Assembly (NCBI GenBank): GCA_027943245.1
Contig: JANDJZ010000262.1
Coordinates: 1-63,995 of the forward strand
Direction: 5' to 3'
Source: Acanthamoeba sp. SK_2022b
Taxonomy: Eukaryota; Discosea; Longamoebia; Acanthamoebidae
DNA length: 63,995 nucleotides
In this document: piece by piece, positions 24,054 through 36,755 of the stretch
Layout of the letters: every line of letters begins with the position of its first letter
How positions within the stretch are numbered: the first letter of the stretch is position 1
The notes under the pieces: model-generated
Database searches by the model: none
The model's input: the letters and a program-made list of their open reading frames with translations, nothing else
Told to the model about the DNA's origin: nothing
Made by a program: the position numbers and the translations under genes

Positions 24054-25602
24054 TCACTGCAAGTTGGCAAGCCAGTTTGCTGAACTATGCCAGTTCGCTG
24101 AACTAGGCCAGTTGGCAGAACACAAATTTTTCTCACTGGTGGAGCAGGCTGCATGGTGTGCCTTGAAGCAGTTGGTGTCCAGGCAGATGATGAGCTCTTC
24201 CTTGGCAGCTGGTTGCCTGCAGATTGCGCATTTTCCTGCAAGAGGCTTGGTGCCAGAGTCTGGGGAACTGGTGGTTGAGAGAGGATGTTGGCTGGCAGTA
24301 GCTGTCTGGGTGACTTCTGGCAAAGACAAGGTGGGGTCGAACGTGGGAGAAGGAGGGGAAGCTGACAGCTTAGGAAGATCAGCTGCTTCATGGAGGTCTG
24401 CCATCACCTCCTCAACAGCATGCGGAGCAGTGGGTTGTTCATCATAGAGGGAGAGGAACCAATCAGGAAGAGTAGCTTGAGCTGACATCCACTGCTCCTG
24501 GCTGGCCTCACAAGCAATGCTGTGCCAATGGTTGAGCAGGGCAGCCAAGGAGGTCATGTGCATGCCTGCAAAAGCGTCAATGACTGTGTCCCCAGGGTTC
24601 AAGAACTGGAGGATGAGGCAGGTCATGGCTTCAATGGGTTTCATTTTGTTGAAATGAAATCAGATGCAACATATTTAAAGTTGGGCCTTGTACCTGGTCC
24701 CAGAAGGTCATGGCAATGCAGCACTGGCCAGGGCACACATCTCATTGATGGACTTTTCATTGAGGTCTGGCCACCAGTAAACTGCTGCCAGGACTAGAGT
24801 CAAGGAGGAGCTCCTTGATCTTGGCTGGCTTGGTGCGGTACTTAGTACCTAGAAGGTTGTAGGCCATCCACCTATGGTTTCCTCCAAGAACAATGATTGG
24901 ATGCCCTGCCCATTTAAAGGCAAGCATCTTCTGCCAAAGCAGGCACTTGTCTGCCATGATGGCACCTCACTGAGCTGTTGAGCATTAGGGTTAGTGCATT
25001 GCTTGATTGAGAGGAGAAGGAAGAAATAAAACCTTCTGAGCAGATGACTGCAACAATCCAGAGCTCAGAAGCAGCATGTGGGTTGGTCTCAATGCTGTTC
25101 ATTAGCCTGGTGACATCCTTCTGCAACATCGCACATATTGATAGACACTTGGTTCTCTCATTGTCAACTGGGCACTTGCACCACATGGGGTCAAGGTCAG
25201 CAACACACATGATGCAGTTCTGCTGGAAGAGGGCTCCAAAGTACTCCTGACTCTACTGCCTAGCAACTGAAAAGCAAATTAATGAATTATTCTGGTATAA
25301 TCTACAAACATGAAATAAAATAGACCAAGAGATATTCTGGAATAAGTTGAAGACATACTTTCAGCTTCCCTCTTAGTGAGGGACTTGTGAGTTTTTGCAG
25401 GCTCAGAGTTGTAGCCAATCTCAACAAGTGCTGCACTAGGCATGATCATGGCCTGGCACTTCTTGCTTTGCCTTGGCATCTGCAAGAGCGCCACATCTGG
25501 TGCCAGCTGTTGCAGACCTGCTGGGAGGGAGCAAGGTCTTTTGGCAGGCTGGATCGTCCCCCCTTCCAATTTCATAAATTTCTCCAAATTCACTGAAACC
25601 AT
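24054..25602 (-). CDS. ParB-like / DNA methyltransferase (N6/N4-type C-terminal) / PHD-like protein of the transposon
   Basis: Predicted DNA-modifying protein. Start chosen at 25602 (MVSVNLEKFMKLEGG). Exons: 25602-about 25360; about 25240-25030 (with IMCVADLDPMWCKC and DVTRLMNSIETNPHAA); about 24957-24760, with FKWAGHPIIVLGGNHRWMAY, a ParB/sulfiredoxin-type GNHR motif; and 24644-24054. The last has MKPIEAMTCLILQFLNPGDT, VIDAFAGMHMTSLAALL and SIACEAS, which fit the SAM-binding end of N6_N4-type methylases (KPxE, then the D-x-FAG loop). It ends in a Cys/His cluster (CAICRQPAAKEELIICLDTN, CFKAHHAAC) like a PHD finger. The DPPY-type catalytic motif is not seen; it may lie in an unassigned exon or be lost. 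Stops between about 24650 and 24750 need an intron or mark decay. Confidence 0.6.
25287..25345. repeat. Two variant copies of the TTATTCTRGAATAA palindrome
   Basis: TTATTCTGGTATAA at 25287-25300 and TATTCTGGAATAA at 25333-25345, within a probable intron of the methyltransferase-like gene. Related copies are at 24023, 27221 and 27814. Confidence 0.5.
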
Positions 25603-25914
25603 CAAGATGGAATGTACGTTGCGTAGGCCTTGTTAGCCTCAAGAGTAATAAACCACTTATGCGCCTCTGCTGATATGATGATGACGATGATGATATTGTT
25701 GATGAGTGCTTTGTTGCTGCTTAGTGCGAAAAAACACACTGATTGTTTTCAGTCGATTTTTTTTCTGCCTGAAGAAACAAAAATTGCCATGAATTGTCGC
25801 CTGTTACTGCGAGGGTGGTCTTTAGCTGGGGTATCTGTTCGACTTAGTTGCTGCAGTGTAACTGGAGCGCTCCAGACAGACCCCTAACTTCCTCTTTTGC
25901 TGCTTTCAGGCATC

Positions 25915-27775
25915 AGGATTTTCTGCAAGGGTTGGTGACAGTCAACATTAACATGAGGCGTTTGGCCTCACTTTTTGAGCACCACCAGCAACCTACACTC
26001 CAGGACGTCTTCAGGGCAGCAGAGTTAGCAGCCCCTGTGCATTCAGGTTGGTTCATTCTGCCAGCTATGCTGTGTAATGCAGTGCTTGTTATTAAGACGA
26101 AAGTCTGTACGGTTTTGTACTTTGCAAGTAACATAGACTTCACAGCAGAACCTACACAAAACCACAAAGTAGAGCAACTCCACATTATTCCACAATAACA
26201 GAGCAGCAACAAAAACTCTGGCAGTCTCTTCTTTACTTCCATTTACTGTAATAGCCAAGGCCTCTCAAGGGATGGTGCCAACTACTTGGCCCAGCTGGGT
26301 GTGTGTTTAAGTGCCAAGACTTTCTCCAGGCACACGAGGTCACGTGTTCAACTCTACAGGTATGCTGTACTTACAACCCTCCTTCAAAAACCACATGCTT
26401 TGTGGATCAACAACTTCAACAAGGGTTACCATCACCTCCATTTGAACCTAGACACAGGATCCTGCCATCGGATAGATGCAACAGCAGTGGTTCTGGTGCT
26501 CTTCAAGGAACCCCCAAAACTGCCTGCTAACAACTACCACTGTGGGTCAGCTGCCATCACACCTCAACTGCTTGCATGTGACCACCTTAAAGTCTTTCTG
26601 CTTACTTTTGAAGACTTTCGCCATGAAAATCTACTCCCCTCAAGCCCAAGTAACAGCCTTCAGCTTTACAACAATCCTCTGAAGCCTCCAGGAGCTGAAG
26701 AGAGATCAATTTTCACTACTGAAGTGCTTGGTAAGTGTTCCTTTGCCTGGCGTGGTCGAGTTAACAAAGTTGTGCAGGTGATGTAACACTGAAGGATGGT
26801 TTTGGCAATAATCTCCCACCTCCGGTTTCTCACTATGTTCCTCTTGACCTGTGGGACTGCAACATTGGTACAAATGATGGCTTCAATGAGACACTTAACC
26901 GACTGGACCAGTTCTACACTGTAAACAACCACTCTGAGCATGTGTACGTTGTAGCTGATGTCAACATCTACTACCAGAGGGTGAGCCACCTTGCTTTACT
27001 GCAACAGAGCTTCATGCCTGCAGATCTGACTAGGCGTGCAGAGAGCATTCAAGCAACAGGGTAGCACAAAAATGTTGACTGACTGTCTGCACATGCTCCT
27101 TGGCAGCTGGCATCCCTACAAGGCGGCATGTGAGGTGGTGTGGAAGGTAAGATTGCCACTATTGCAGTGTGTGTTTTGGACTGCTGCTGTAGTTGATTGT
27201 CGTTTTGTAGCACCTTTAGTTTATTCTGGAATAACTTGGTGATCTTTTTCCGACTGTCTGCACTGATTGTTGCACCTGCCTTCCACCAACTTGCTCCTGA
27301 AGGCAAGTGTTACATCAAGCCACGTCCACAGCAGATCCTTCACCTCTTCAACCTTCTGGCTGAGGCTTACCTTCCTAACCAAGCAGCCCTTAAGTTGGTG
27401 TTCTCTAGTGCCTCTGGAGGTGAGAGGGCTGCTGCACAACAGCTGTTGGACTTCTTTGAGTTCTTTCTTCCTCTGGTACCCTTACTACCATTCTAACCAC
27501 ATGCATGTACCTGCTCACCACAGCGTGGCTGACAAGGTTTGCGACTACAGGACATGTCTTCGTGTTAATGATTATGACATGTGGTTCCTAATTGGCACCC
27601 ACTTAGTGGGAGTGCAGAAAAGTGCAAGACCTTAAGTGTGGGGGAGTGCACCTACCAAGGCCCGTTACCTTTGCCCGCCTCACTCTTTCTCTGTCTACGC
27701 CCTTCCAGCTTCCTCACTGCAGCAGCTGCAGTCACCGCAGCTGTCCAACACCTGCTTGAGGACGCTGAAGAGTGA
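25915..27775 (+). CDS. Second gene of the transposon, candidate transposase, spliced and probably decayed
   Basis: I do not recognise a named family. Exons inferred from splice signals: 25915-26045 (HQDFLQGLVTVNINMRRLAS, FRAAELAAPVHS), about 26257-26358 (SRDGANYLAQLGVCLSAKTF), about 26362-26732 (HALWINNFNKGYHHLHLNLD), about 26777-26980 (YVPLDLWDCNIGTNDGF, HVYVVADVNIYYQRV), about 27105-27147 (SWHPYKAACEVVWK) and about 27278 onward (FHQLAPEGKCYIKPRPQQ, QQLLDFFEFFLPL, RVNDYDMWFLIG). Its place in the element, opposite the methyltransferase-like gene, suggests a transposase with spaced acidic residues (ADVNIYY). WINNF may be a mutated WIDNF. The true start exon was not found. Confidence 0.45.
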
Positions 27776-27813
27776 CTTCCAAAGGTGAAGCACTACACAG
27801 TAGCACACCTTCC

Positions 27814-27827
27814 TTATTCTAGAATAA
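27814..27827. promoter_or_regulatory. Perfect palindrome TTATTCTAGAATAA
   Basis: Identical to 24023-24036, placed 39 bases after the last stop of the plus-strand transposon gene. A near copy, TTATTCTGGAATAA, is at 27221-27234. Confidence 0.45.
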
Positions 27828-27834
27828 CTCAGCC

Positions 27835-28169
27835 GCCCTGCTTCGCCTTTTGTTTTCAATCACTTTTTGACCAACAGCAGAATCTGTCTGTTCATTTGTG
27901 GTGGTGGAGTGTGTTACACAGCTGGCAGAGTTTGGCTCTGCCAGGCGACACACCCTCTCTCTGCCCTGTGCTTGTGACTTGCCAGTGATCACCCCCACCT
28001 GCACTCAGGTGTGATCTTTCTGTTCCCTCCCTCAATGTGGCCACATTGCAGTCAGACTGCAAATCAACCCCTGTCTTAATGGCTGGGTAGTTTCTGTCTA
28101 TCTGCAACCCCCCCTCCATATTGTTTTACGAACCTGCCAAACTGCAAATCTTGCTTTTTTTTGGTTCAT
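27835..28169. other. Non-coding right end of the transposon
   Basis: CpG-poor DNA between the last palindrome and the right inverted repeat. No gene seen. Confidence 0.5.
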
Positions 28170-28186
28170 CGTTTATCCCACTTTAG
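28170..28186 (-). repeat. Right terminal inverted repeat
   Basis: Reverse complement CTAAAGTGGGATAAACG, partner of 23712-23728. Confidence 0.8.
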
Positions 28187-28563
28187 CAAAAGGCGCTGTG
28201 TCTTTTCAATGCACACAGCTGCCCAGGTTGCTGCTCCAGCCACCAAGGCAGCAAGTCCTGCTCGAGGTTTGCCACAAGTTGGGCTTGACTTGGCACTGGC
28301 ACCAGAGCAAAGTGCCAATGGTGACGAGCAGCGGTTTCATCATAGTGTACGTAGGTGACAGGAGCGGCAGGTTGGATGCTTCTGGGAGAGAGATCAACAA
28401 TAACGAATGTAAAATCAACGACATCGTCGGCGGGTGGGGTTAAAGGACAAGCTCTTTTGCCTGCGCCGGTTGCTACCAGTTCTTTTGCCGGTGCAAAGAA
28501 CGTTATGTGCAAAGAGATAAATTTCAATAGTGGCTTTTGTATTTACAGCGACATTCACGTTGC

Positions 28564-29975
<1,412 letters not shown>

Positions 29976-32340
29976 TCACTCCCATGCACCTGTGATGGAT
30001 AACCAGTTGCAATGAAAGAGGGTTCGCGCATACCGAAGTAGTCACGGCCGACGCCAGGGATGACCGCGCCAGCGGTTCTTGCGGGAGACGTGGATTTCTG
30101 TGTGAGTTCCCCCAAGAGTGAGCCAAGCTCTTCTCCGGGCCAAAGGGGGCGCGTACCAGGGCGTAGTTGGCCGGCGCGTAGCCGACGCCGCTCACAAATT
30201 GTATCGCGGAGGTGTTGGCTACGGCCTTGGAGCTCAAACCGGCCGAGTCTGCGCAGGCGGTGGGCACACTGCGCGGCGTGTATACGGGTAAGGAAAGGAG
30301 AGGCGGCACTGGAAAGATATGGCATGGTCATACATAGAGACGCCGACCCAGATGTTGTTGGATATCTGCCATGCACTGCGCGACTCTTCTGTTGAGGCCA
30401 CGTGAGATAGAGGGAAACTAGAGAATAGTATCCCAAGCGTACCAAGAGCGCAGTCGTAGATGTTCTGAAAGAAAGGGAGAGGATCAGTGACGATCTTCAA
30501 GCAAGAGAAGGTTAGGGGCCCGTACCCGAACCCAGAAGATGTTGTTCTTGAGCACGTTTCCAGAGGAAGCGGTGGGCTGGTTTGGCCAGTAGAAAGGCGC
30601 TTGCTGGGAATGTGGTGAGACAAGAGGTCAGCGTTGGAACCTGCATCCTACCGAGAGGCAAGGCCACCTTGGTGTTCCTGTTCCAGACGGTGTTGTAGTA
30701 GATCCGCACACCAGACACCGTATTCTATTACAAGCAGGAAGCCAGTCATTCAACATACGCAATAGGCGCGAGAGCTCATGTGTGGGTTTTGTACCGTTCC
30801 CTCTTGGTACTGGGCGATGCCATTTGTATCAATGAGAAGATTGTTCTGGATGGTTACATTGGATGTAGGACGAGGCACAACCTATCAACCCAAATCACAT
30901 AAGTATCGCACAATCTCACTCAAGTGGCCTAGGTCTAGGCCAAGTACCGGCCATTCCTCAGCCCCCACAAGTATGCCTGTGGCAGGCTTCCCGTTTCTGT
31001 AGTGGAAGGCGCTAGAGGAGTATGCCCAGTTGCTGTCCACCAGTACATCCCGAGCATTGTCGATGTCTGCACAGAGTTACAATTGCTCGAACTTGAAGCC
31101 AAGTTGACATCTCATGAGCCAGGTGGTGGCGTACATATGTTCACGGAGAAGGTATCGTAGACCACGTTGTTTTTCACGACGCATCCAAAGACCTGTGGAT
31201 ATGATGGGTTAGCTATCAACCCAGTAATCTAAGTAGTTGCAGTGGGTGATACCTGAATGCAGTCGATGCCCTCGCCCCAACTGTTGTACACCTTGTTGTA
31301 CTGAAACGTCCAATTGCGGCTAGTAGAGTCATCTGGCATGTAACAATTGTCGACACTAAACAATGCAGGTGATGGAATTACTGACTGTTGAACAGGTCGA
31401 GATTGCCAGAGCGCACATACGACATGGCTTGACCCCACCCGGTCTTAGATGAGGCATTGTAGTTTTGCATCACAGCATTGTAGACAGTATTGTTGTGGAT
31501 CAAGACATCTGCGCCGCAGCCGCCAATTGCTCTGCCAGATAGTTTAGAGGCCAATCATACGGATGAGGGCACCCAGAAGAACTGAGATAAACCAAAGGGC
31601 ACGCGCACCTGACCCAAGTGTCATGAACAACCGTGTTCTGTACAATCACATTGTTGCTGTAGTAGAAAACGATCCCTGCGTAGAGAACGGTGTTATACAA
31701 GCAGAGGCAAGTGCATAGGCCACATACCGGACTTGTTAGAGTTCCGCACAATTAGGTTCTCCACCACGATGAAGTTACTAACGCTGAGCTTGAGCAGGCC
31801 CTTCGAAGAAGAGGTGTATGAGCAAGACTGACTGTAGCACCTTGATATGGAGTGAGGGTGCAGAAGTACGTTGCCACCACTGAGAGCAACCGTGGTGCCA
31901 TCGATCACGGCCGTAGTGCCTGGATAGCTTTTGATAGTGATGGGCTGGGCCTTCGTGCCCTGTGTGTGCGGTGGTGAGCCAGGTAGTCGCAAGAGCCGAG
32001 TAAAAGGCCAACGTACATTGACGTTCTGTAGCGTTTGCGCCTTAGTAAAGGTACCTGGATGAGGCAAAGTACAACAATCGCGGTCAGTGTTTTCAACTCC
32101 TCTTCATTCACACGTTTGACCGCCAAGAGAAATCGGCCCAGCCGTCGACGCACCCCGCATGTGCAGGATATCTCCGGGCTTCACCTTGGCCGAGGTGACT
32201 GCGCCCAGGGAGGTGAAGTTACCACTTCCGCTTTCGTCCACCACCCAAGTGACCTGCAGGATGGGCAGAAAAGAAGAGGCAGAGCCAACATTAATACCCA
32301 CAAGCAGCCAAGGAAAGACGAAGCTGGCGCAGTACGGCAT
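29976..32340 (-). CDS. Secreted right-handed parallel beta-helix protein
   Basis: Start at 32340, with a signal-peptide-like leader (MPYCASFVFPWLLVGINVGS). At least eleven short exons follow, carrying PbH1-type coils: WVVDESGSGNFTSLGAV, GTFTKAQTLQNVN, GTKAQPITIKSYPGTTAVID, LKLSVSNFIVVENLIVRNSN, IVFYYSNNVIVQNTVVHDTW, VLIHNNTVYNAVMQNYN and RNWTFQYNKVYNSWGEGIDC. The last exons give FVSGVGYAPANYAL, AGAVIPGVGRDYFG and GAWE, then stop at 29976-29978, like the IGAYE endings of this fold. This layout is typical of pectate-lyase-like or surface carbohydrate-binding proteins; no catalytic residues could be assigned. Divergent from the POT1-like gene. Confidence 0.8.
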
Positions 32341-32730
32341 GGGCTTCGAATACGACGCCCACGAGAAGGAGGAGGAGCAGCCCGCGCATCATCAAATGTT
32401 CGTGTCGGAGCAGTGTCTAAGACAGAATAGACGGCGTACGGCCTCCGCCGCAACCGGGATGGTCCGTTTGGGTCACGGGATTGGCCACCACGCGGGGTTG
32501 GGTGGCCATCAACCAACTGTTGTAGGTGCGCACCTTGGTCGACGCGCCACTGGTCGAGCCGATATGGACAACTTACTGCACCGGGGATGACGGCTGAAGG
32601 TGTTGGGCCAATTACAGCCATGGTGGCGTGGCGTGGTGGTGACAGGAACCAGGTTATTGAAAAAAAATCCACAAAAACAGCGCAGAAAAAATGCTTGAAA
32701 AAAGGCACTCCTTGCACAGAACCTACAAAG

Positions 32731-34052
32731 ATGAAGCGTACGCGAGAGGAAGAGAGCTGCGCGGCTCTCACCAAGGAGCGAGACAGTCGGCGCCAGGCAC
32801 AAAAACGGATGACAGAGGAAGCAGAGGCTGAGGACGAAATGGAAGACGAGGGAGATCTATCCGAAGACGGCGTTCGTGTGAGCAGATCGAAGCCACCTCC
32901 GGTGCCGCGCTTTACCAGCGCACGCAAATTCGCACAACAGAATCCATCGACGGCAGCAGCACCGCCACAGGAGCAGAAGAAGATGGCGCCACCCGGCACC
33001 GAATACACCTACACGCGTATACGCGACCTTCAGCCAAATCAGCAGGCCAATGTATTCGCCGTAGTAGTTGCCCACAAGGAGCCCCGACCCACGCGAGGGA
33101 CTGGTGCCTTCTTCACCCTTCCAAGAATTTATTATTTATTTATTATTTATTTATTTATATAAAATCTTTTATCTCACCAGACTGGGTGTTGGCGCTGGTG
33201 GTTGCGGATGTGTCGGCACCGAGCAAGGAGGAGGGCCTCAGCATCAACCTCTTCGCCCCCCAGGAGAGGCTGCTTCCAGCGCCGCAGCGCGGAGACGTCA
33301 TCCGGCTCCACCGCCTTCAGGCACGCCCCAACACTCTACATTTTTTTAATTATCAATTCATTTTATTTATAATTATTTATTTATTTATTCCCTGGGAAAC
33401 ACCAGATCCAGCGCTATGGCGACAGTTTGCAAGGCGTGGGCAGCCACGGCAAGTACGTGCGCGACTCGCCCTATCCCAACCTCACCAACGTCTCTCACGT
33501 TGCCTGCCCCCCCCCCTGCGCGTCGTGTGTGAACGCGTGCAGGCGCGGGTTCGCGTGGATCTTGGTCGATGGCACACCCGGCGCGCCGGCCGTCCCTCGC
33601 AGCAGCAGCTCCGAACGCATCACCTTCACGTGAGCCCACGTTCTCCCTTTCCTTCTCTCCTCCACCTCCCCTGACACGACACACGACACGACACGACACG
33701 ACACGACACGACACGACACGACACGACACGTGCTGAACAGGGCCAAGGACGAAGAACGGGTCAAGAGCTTGCGCGCGTGGGCGTCTTCGACGGACCTCAT
33801 CGCTGGCGTGACCGCCACCGACGTCGCCAATGGCGGTTCGTTTGTCGATCATCAGTCACGGCGCGCGCGCGCGCGCAGGCCAACTGACGCCTGTGCGCGT
33901 TCTCGGCTAGGACCGGTTCTCTCGCGGGGCAGCGAGAACGCGTACGTGCGCCGCATCGCCAACGTTGAGGAAAACGCCTGGTTCGATCTCGTGTGTCAGG
34001 TACCCGCCCTCTACCTTCTGTGTGCGTGTGTGTGCTGTGTGTGCTGTGTGTG

Positions 34053-34151
<99 letters not shown>

Positions 34152-35681
34152 GTTGGAGATGCAAGGCTGCTAACCAACGAAGGGAATGACTGCGCAGATC
34201 ACGGAAATCAGGTCTGAGTCGGTCCCCTCTCTCCTCGTGTGGGACGGCACCAAGGCGCCGCTCGACATCAAGTGCGTCTCCATTCCACTCTCCCTCTCCC
34301 TCTCTGCTTGCCTGCTCGCCCCCCCCCCCTTCCTTCTCTCCACGCTCGCTTTGCCGGCGTTTTGCTCGAGCTCGGAGTGAGTGCTGACGTGCGGGAGCGC
34401 GCGCAGCGGGCTCACGGAGATGGGGCAGCCGCAGACGCTCGACGGCCTGAGCTCGCGGCTCCGGGTGGTGGCCGACATGCCGCCGCCCGTCATGCACCGG
34501 CTGCTCGCCCTGCCGGTCGGCACGTGGGTCCACCTGCGGAACGTGAAGGGCCACAAGCACGCCAGCGGCTACATGTACTGCGCCGCGCGCATGAACTCCT
34601 CCTTTGAAGTGTTGCCGCCCACGGACTCGCACGTCGATGGCCTCACCAAGTAAGTATTTTGTTTTTTGTTTTTTGTTTTTTATTTTATTTTAGTATTATT
34701 ATTTATGTTTTTGTTTTTGTTTGCATTGTTATGTGTGTTCACTCGTGCTCTGATTGGCAGAGGCTACGAAGAGAGGAAGCGAGCGTTTCTGGCGGAGAAC
34801 GACGAACGCATGCGGAAAGAGGAGGAGGAGGAGCGCAAGGGCTCGTTCACCGCGCGCACGGCCGCCGCCGCCGAGACGAAGGAGGCGGCACAGCTGCCCG
34901 CCGTCTGTCACTCGGCGCGCCCCACCGGTACCTCGTCCCTCGCATATTTCTACGTAAATTAAAAATAAATAATATATATATAATAAATAAATCATTTTCA
35001 TGTTCTTATTCCTGCATGGTGTAACAGTCGTCGTCCGCTGCAGCGATCTGCCGCTCTCGACCATCGACGATATCCTCTCCTACCCCGAGGTGCGCGCGCG
35101 TGCTTATGACTCGGGCAGTCTCTCTCTCTGAACGCCTGCTTGTCCTCCCCCCCCCCTCTTCCCTGCGGCGGTGGCAGTCGACGGCGCTGTTCCGGTGTCA
35201 GGCGCGCGTGCGGGGCATGGTGCCCGAGCAGGTGGAGGCCATCACGCGGCCCTCGAGCGTGAAGCCCGACGCGCCCTTCGTCTACCTCTTCCAGCTGCAG
35301 CTCCAGGACTCCACCGGCACGCTCCAGGCCTACGTCTACGACCGAGAGGCCGTGCGCCTTGCCCTTGCCCCTCCCCCCCCCAAAACCATCTTTCCCTCTT
35401 CAACCTCGTCGAAGCCCAGGTCGTCGCGCGAACTGTGTGTGTGTGTGATGTGTGTCGACACGCAGACGCTCTTCCTCGGGCTGGAGGCCGTGGACCTGGA
35501 GGAGAACAACTGCACGCGGGAGAGCATCCGCGCAAAGATGGAGGCCCTGCTGGCCCACCCGATGCCGGCCGAGTTCATCGTGATGGCCTACCACGTACGT
35601 GACGACTCGCACGGCTCGTCGTTGCGGCGGCGGTGCTACCAGATCACTTCCACCATCAACGTTGCCTCCACCGCTTCTTGA
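32731..35681 (+). CDS. POT1: POT1-like telomere end-binding protein
   Basis: Binds single-stranded telomeric DNA as part of shelterin-type end protection. Start at 32731 (MKRTREEESCAAL); an upstream in-frame ATG at 32587 is less likely. After an acidic, Lys-rich N-terminus, exon 1 (to 33106) and exon 2 (from 33181) form the first OB fold: YTRIRDLQPNQQANVFAVVV, RGTDWVLALVVADVS, LSINLFAPQERLLPAP and RGDVIRLHRLQIQRYGDSLQ. Later exons give GFAWILVDGTPGAPAVPRSS, the second OB region (FDLVCQ, LVWDGTKAPL, THVHLRNVKG-like) and a C-terminal domain (TALFRCQARVRGMVPEQVEA, FQLQLQDSTGTLQAYVYD, SIRAKMEALLAHP, RRRCYQITSTIN) with stop at 35679-35681. Introns include a (CGACA)n tract and a 130 bp (TG)n tract. 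Confidence 0.85.
33672..33729. repeat. (CGACA)n pentamer array in a POT1 intron
   Basis: About eleven near-perfect ACACG/CGACA units just upstream of a splice acceptor. Confidence 0.9.
34021..34154. repeat. Long (TG)n microsatellite in a POT1 intron
   Basis: Three GTGTGTGCT units followed by two long TG runs separated by a single T. Total about 130 bp. Confidence 0.95.
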
Positions 35682-35839
35682 CACTCGCGTCCTGCGCGAG
35701 ACGTGAAGATGCCCATGCTTGGTGTGTATGTACATGCTGTATTAATTTCTTAGACAATTTGGTTATAATAAAAATAGATTGATAAATACATTAAAAAAAA
35801 GAGTAATTATTTTTTATGAGCTGCCTTGTGTTACACGAG

Positions 35840-36365
35840 CTACTCGTTGTAGGGGAGGCCATCGGCGGGATCCTGCGCCAGGATGCGGTCATGCAGGAGT
35901 GTCTTGTCCTCCTTGTCCACAAGGGAGCCCGAGTCGTGTACTGGCTGGGGCGTCTCTCTGAACTCCTTCGCTTCGTTGGTGGGCTCCTTCTTGAAGTGTC
36001 TGCAGAACAAACGTGTGTGTGTGCGACAAGGCGAGTGTGACATGGCGCGCACTACTAGCCAAGATGAGCAAGGGGGAGGGGGCTGACCTGATGTCACCAT
36101 GCATTTGGCCGAGCTCTCGAGACTCGATGTCGTCGGGCAGACCACCGACAGCATACGCCTGGTCGCGGAGGGCCTCGTCTTCGGTCCGAATGAGGTCGGC
36201 GTCCGCTTCGCTCGCCCTTCTCGACCCGGCTTCGAACGATGGTGGCGTGTACCTGGGGTCGGTCGTGCTCGGGTGGATCGGCTTCACGCCCCTGCCCTGA
36301 TCGCTGAGGTGGAGAGGGTTCTCGAACGAGGCCGGCTTGAACACCTTTCCTTGCTGCTTGCTCAT
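35840..36365 (-). CDS. Small hydrophilic protein of unknown function
   Basis: Two exons: 36365-36092 (MSKQQGKVFKPASFENPLHL to QMHGDI) and 36003-35840 (HFKKEPTNEAKEFRET to LAQDPADGLPYNE). The splice joins cleanly (ATCAG, GTCAGC intron start, CTGCAG end). About 145 residues, highly charged, no signal, no membrane span, and no family I recognise. It lies convergent with the POT1-like gene. Confidence 0.6.
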
Positions 36366-36755
36366 GCTGGTTGTTGTCGTGTTGCTTTTTTTTGTTGCTG
36401 TTGCTGGTGGGGTGAGGTAAGTGGTGTTACTCGCGGTCCATAAACTCGTCTGTCAGCAACGCGCGTGTGCTAGGCTCGCTTTATGGCTGGACGTGGAGGC
36501 CACCAACCCTTGTCGTCGCAACCCTGCCTGGCCTCAACCGAAATCCCACTTGAATCCTTCATGGCCCCGTGAGAACAGAGTTGACAGCCCAAGGCACGCG
36601 AGGTGCACACACGCACACAGCAAGTGTGAACAGGTAACTGGGAGACAAAGGGCTCCACGCACACAGCAAGTGATCTGTGTTGCGTTGCTTTTACTTGCGG
36701 TTCACTTTGTGACAAAGCGCTACACGTTAACGCAAAAGAAGACCGACGTTGTTCA
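36366..36755. other. Intergenic region
   Basis: Holds the upstream region of the small hydrophilic gene and the 3' flank of the next one. A short direct repeat, CACACAGCAAGTG, occurs at about 36614 and 36660. No gene seen. Confidence 0.4.

Larger units (their letters stand above)
23712..28186. mobile_element. 4.5 kb DNA transposon carrying a methyltransferase-like gene
   Basis: Terminal inverted repeats: left CTAAAGCAGGATAAATG (23712-23728); right, reverse-complemented, CTAAAGTGGGATAAACG (28170-28186). Fourteen of 17 positions match, and both continue into A-rich sequence. A CAAAA target duplication flanks it. Removing 23712-28186 restores the sequence of the sister unit (CTTGCAAAAGG against CTAGCAAAAGG). 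Inside are two divergent genes: a ParB-like/methyltransferase/PHD-like gene on the minus strand and a spliced gene on the plus strand. The superfamily is not identified. The sequence is CpG-depleted and partly degenerate, so this copy is probably inactive. Confidence 0.8.

Noticed and set aside
19716..28186. Giant-virus or phage insertion
   Set aside because: ParB and methylase domains occur in phages and large viruses, but terminal inverted repeats, a short target duplication and spliced genes point to a eukaryotic transposon. No viral core gene was seen.
32587..32730. Upstream start for the POT1-like protein
   Set aside because: The frame is open from 32587, but the extra residues are basic and low-complexity and lie in the divergent promoter region. 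The ATG at 32731 is a better start, though not proven.
33672..33729. Telomere-like or CRISPR-like array in the POT1 gene
   Set aside because: The CGACA units are contiguous with no spacers and are not a known telomere repeat. It is a simple intronic pentamer array.
33797..34632. Frames made of Thr-His or Cys-Val repeats
   Set aside because: Translations of (TG)n/(CA)n intron repeats, not proteins. The same applies at 1217-1549, 7207-7641, 8210-8632, 18324-18668, 58138-58815 and 59212-60351.
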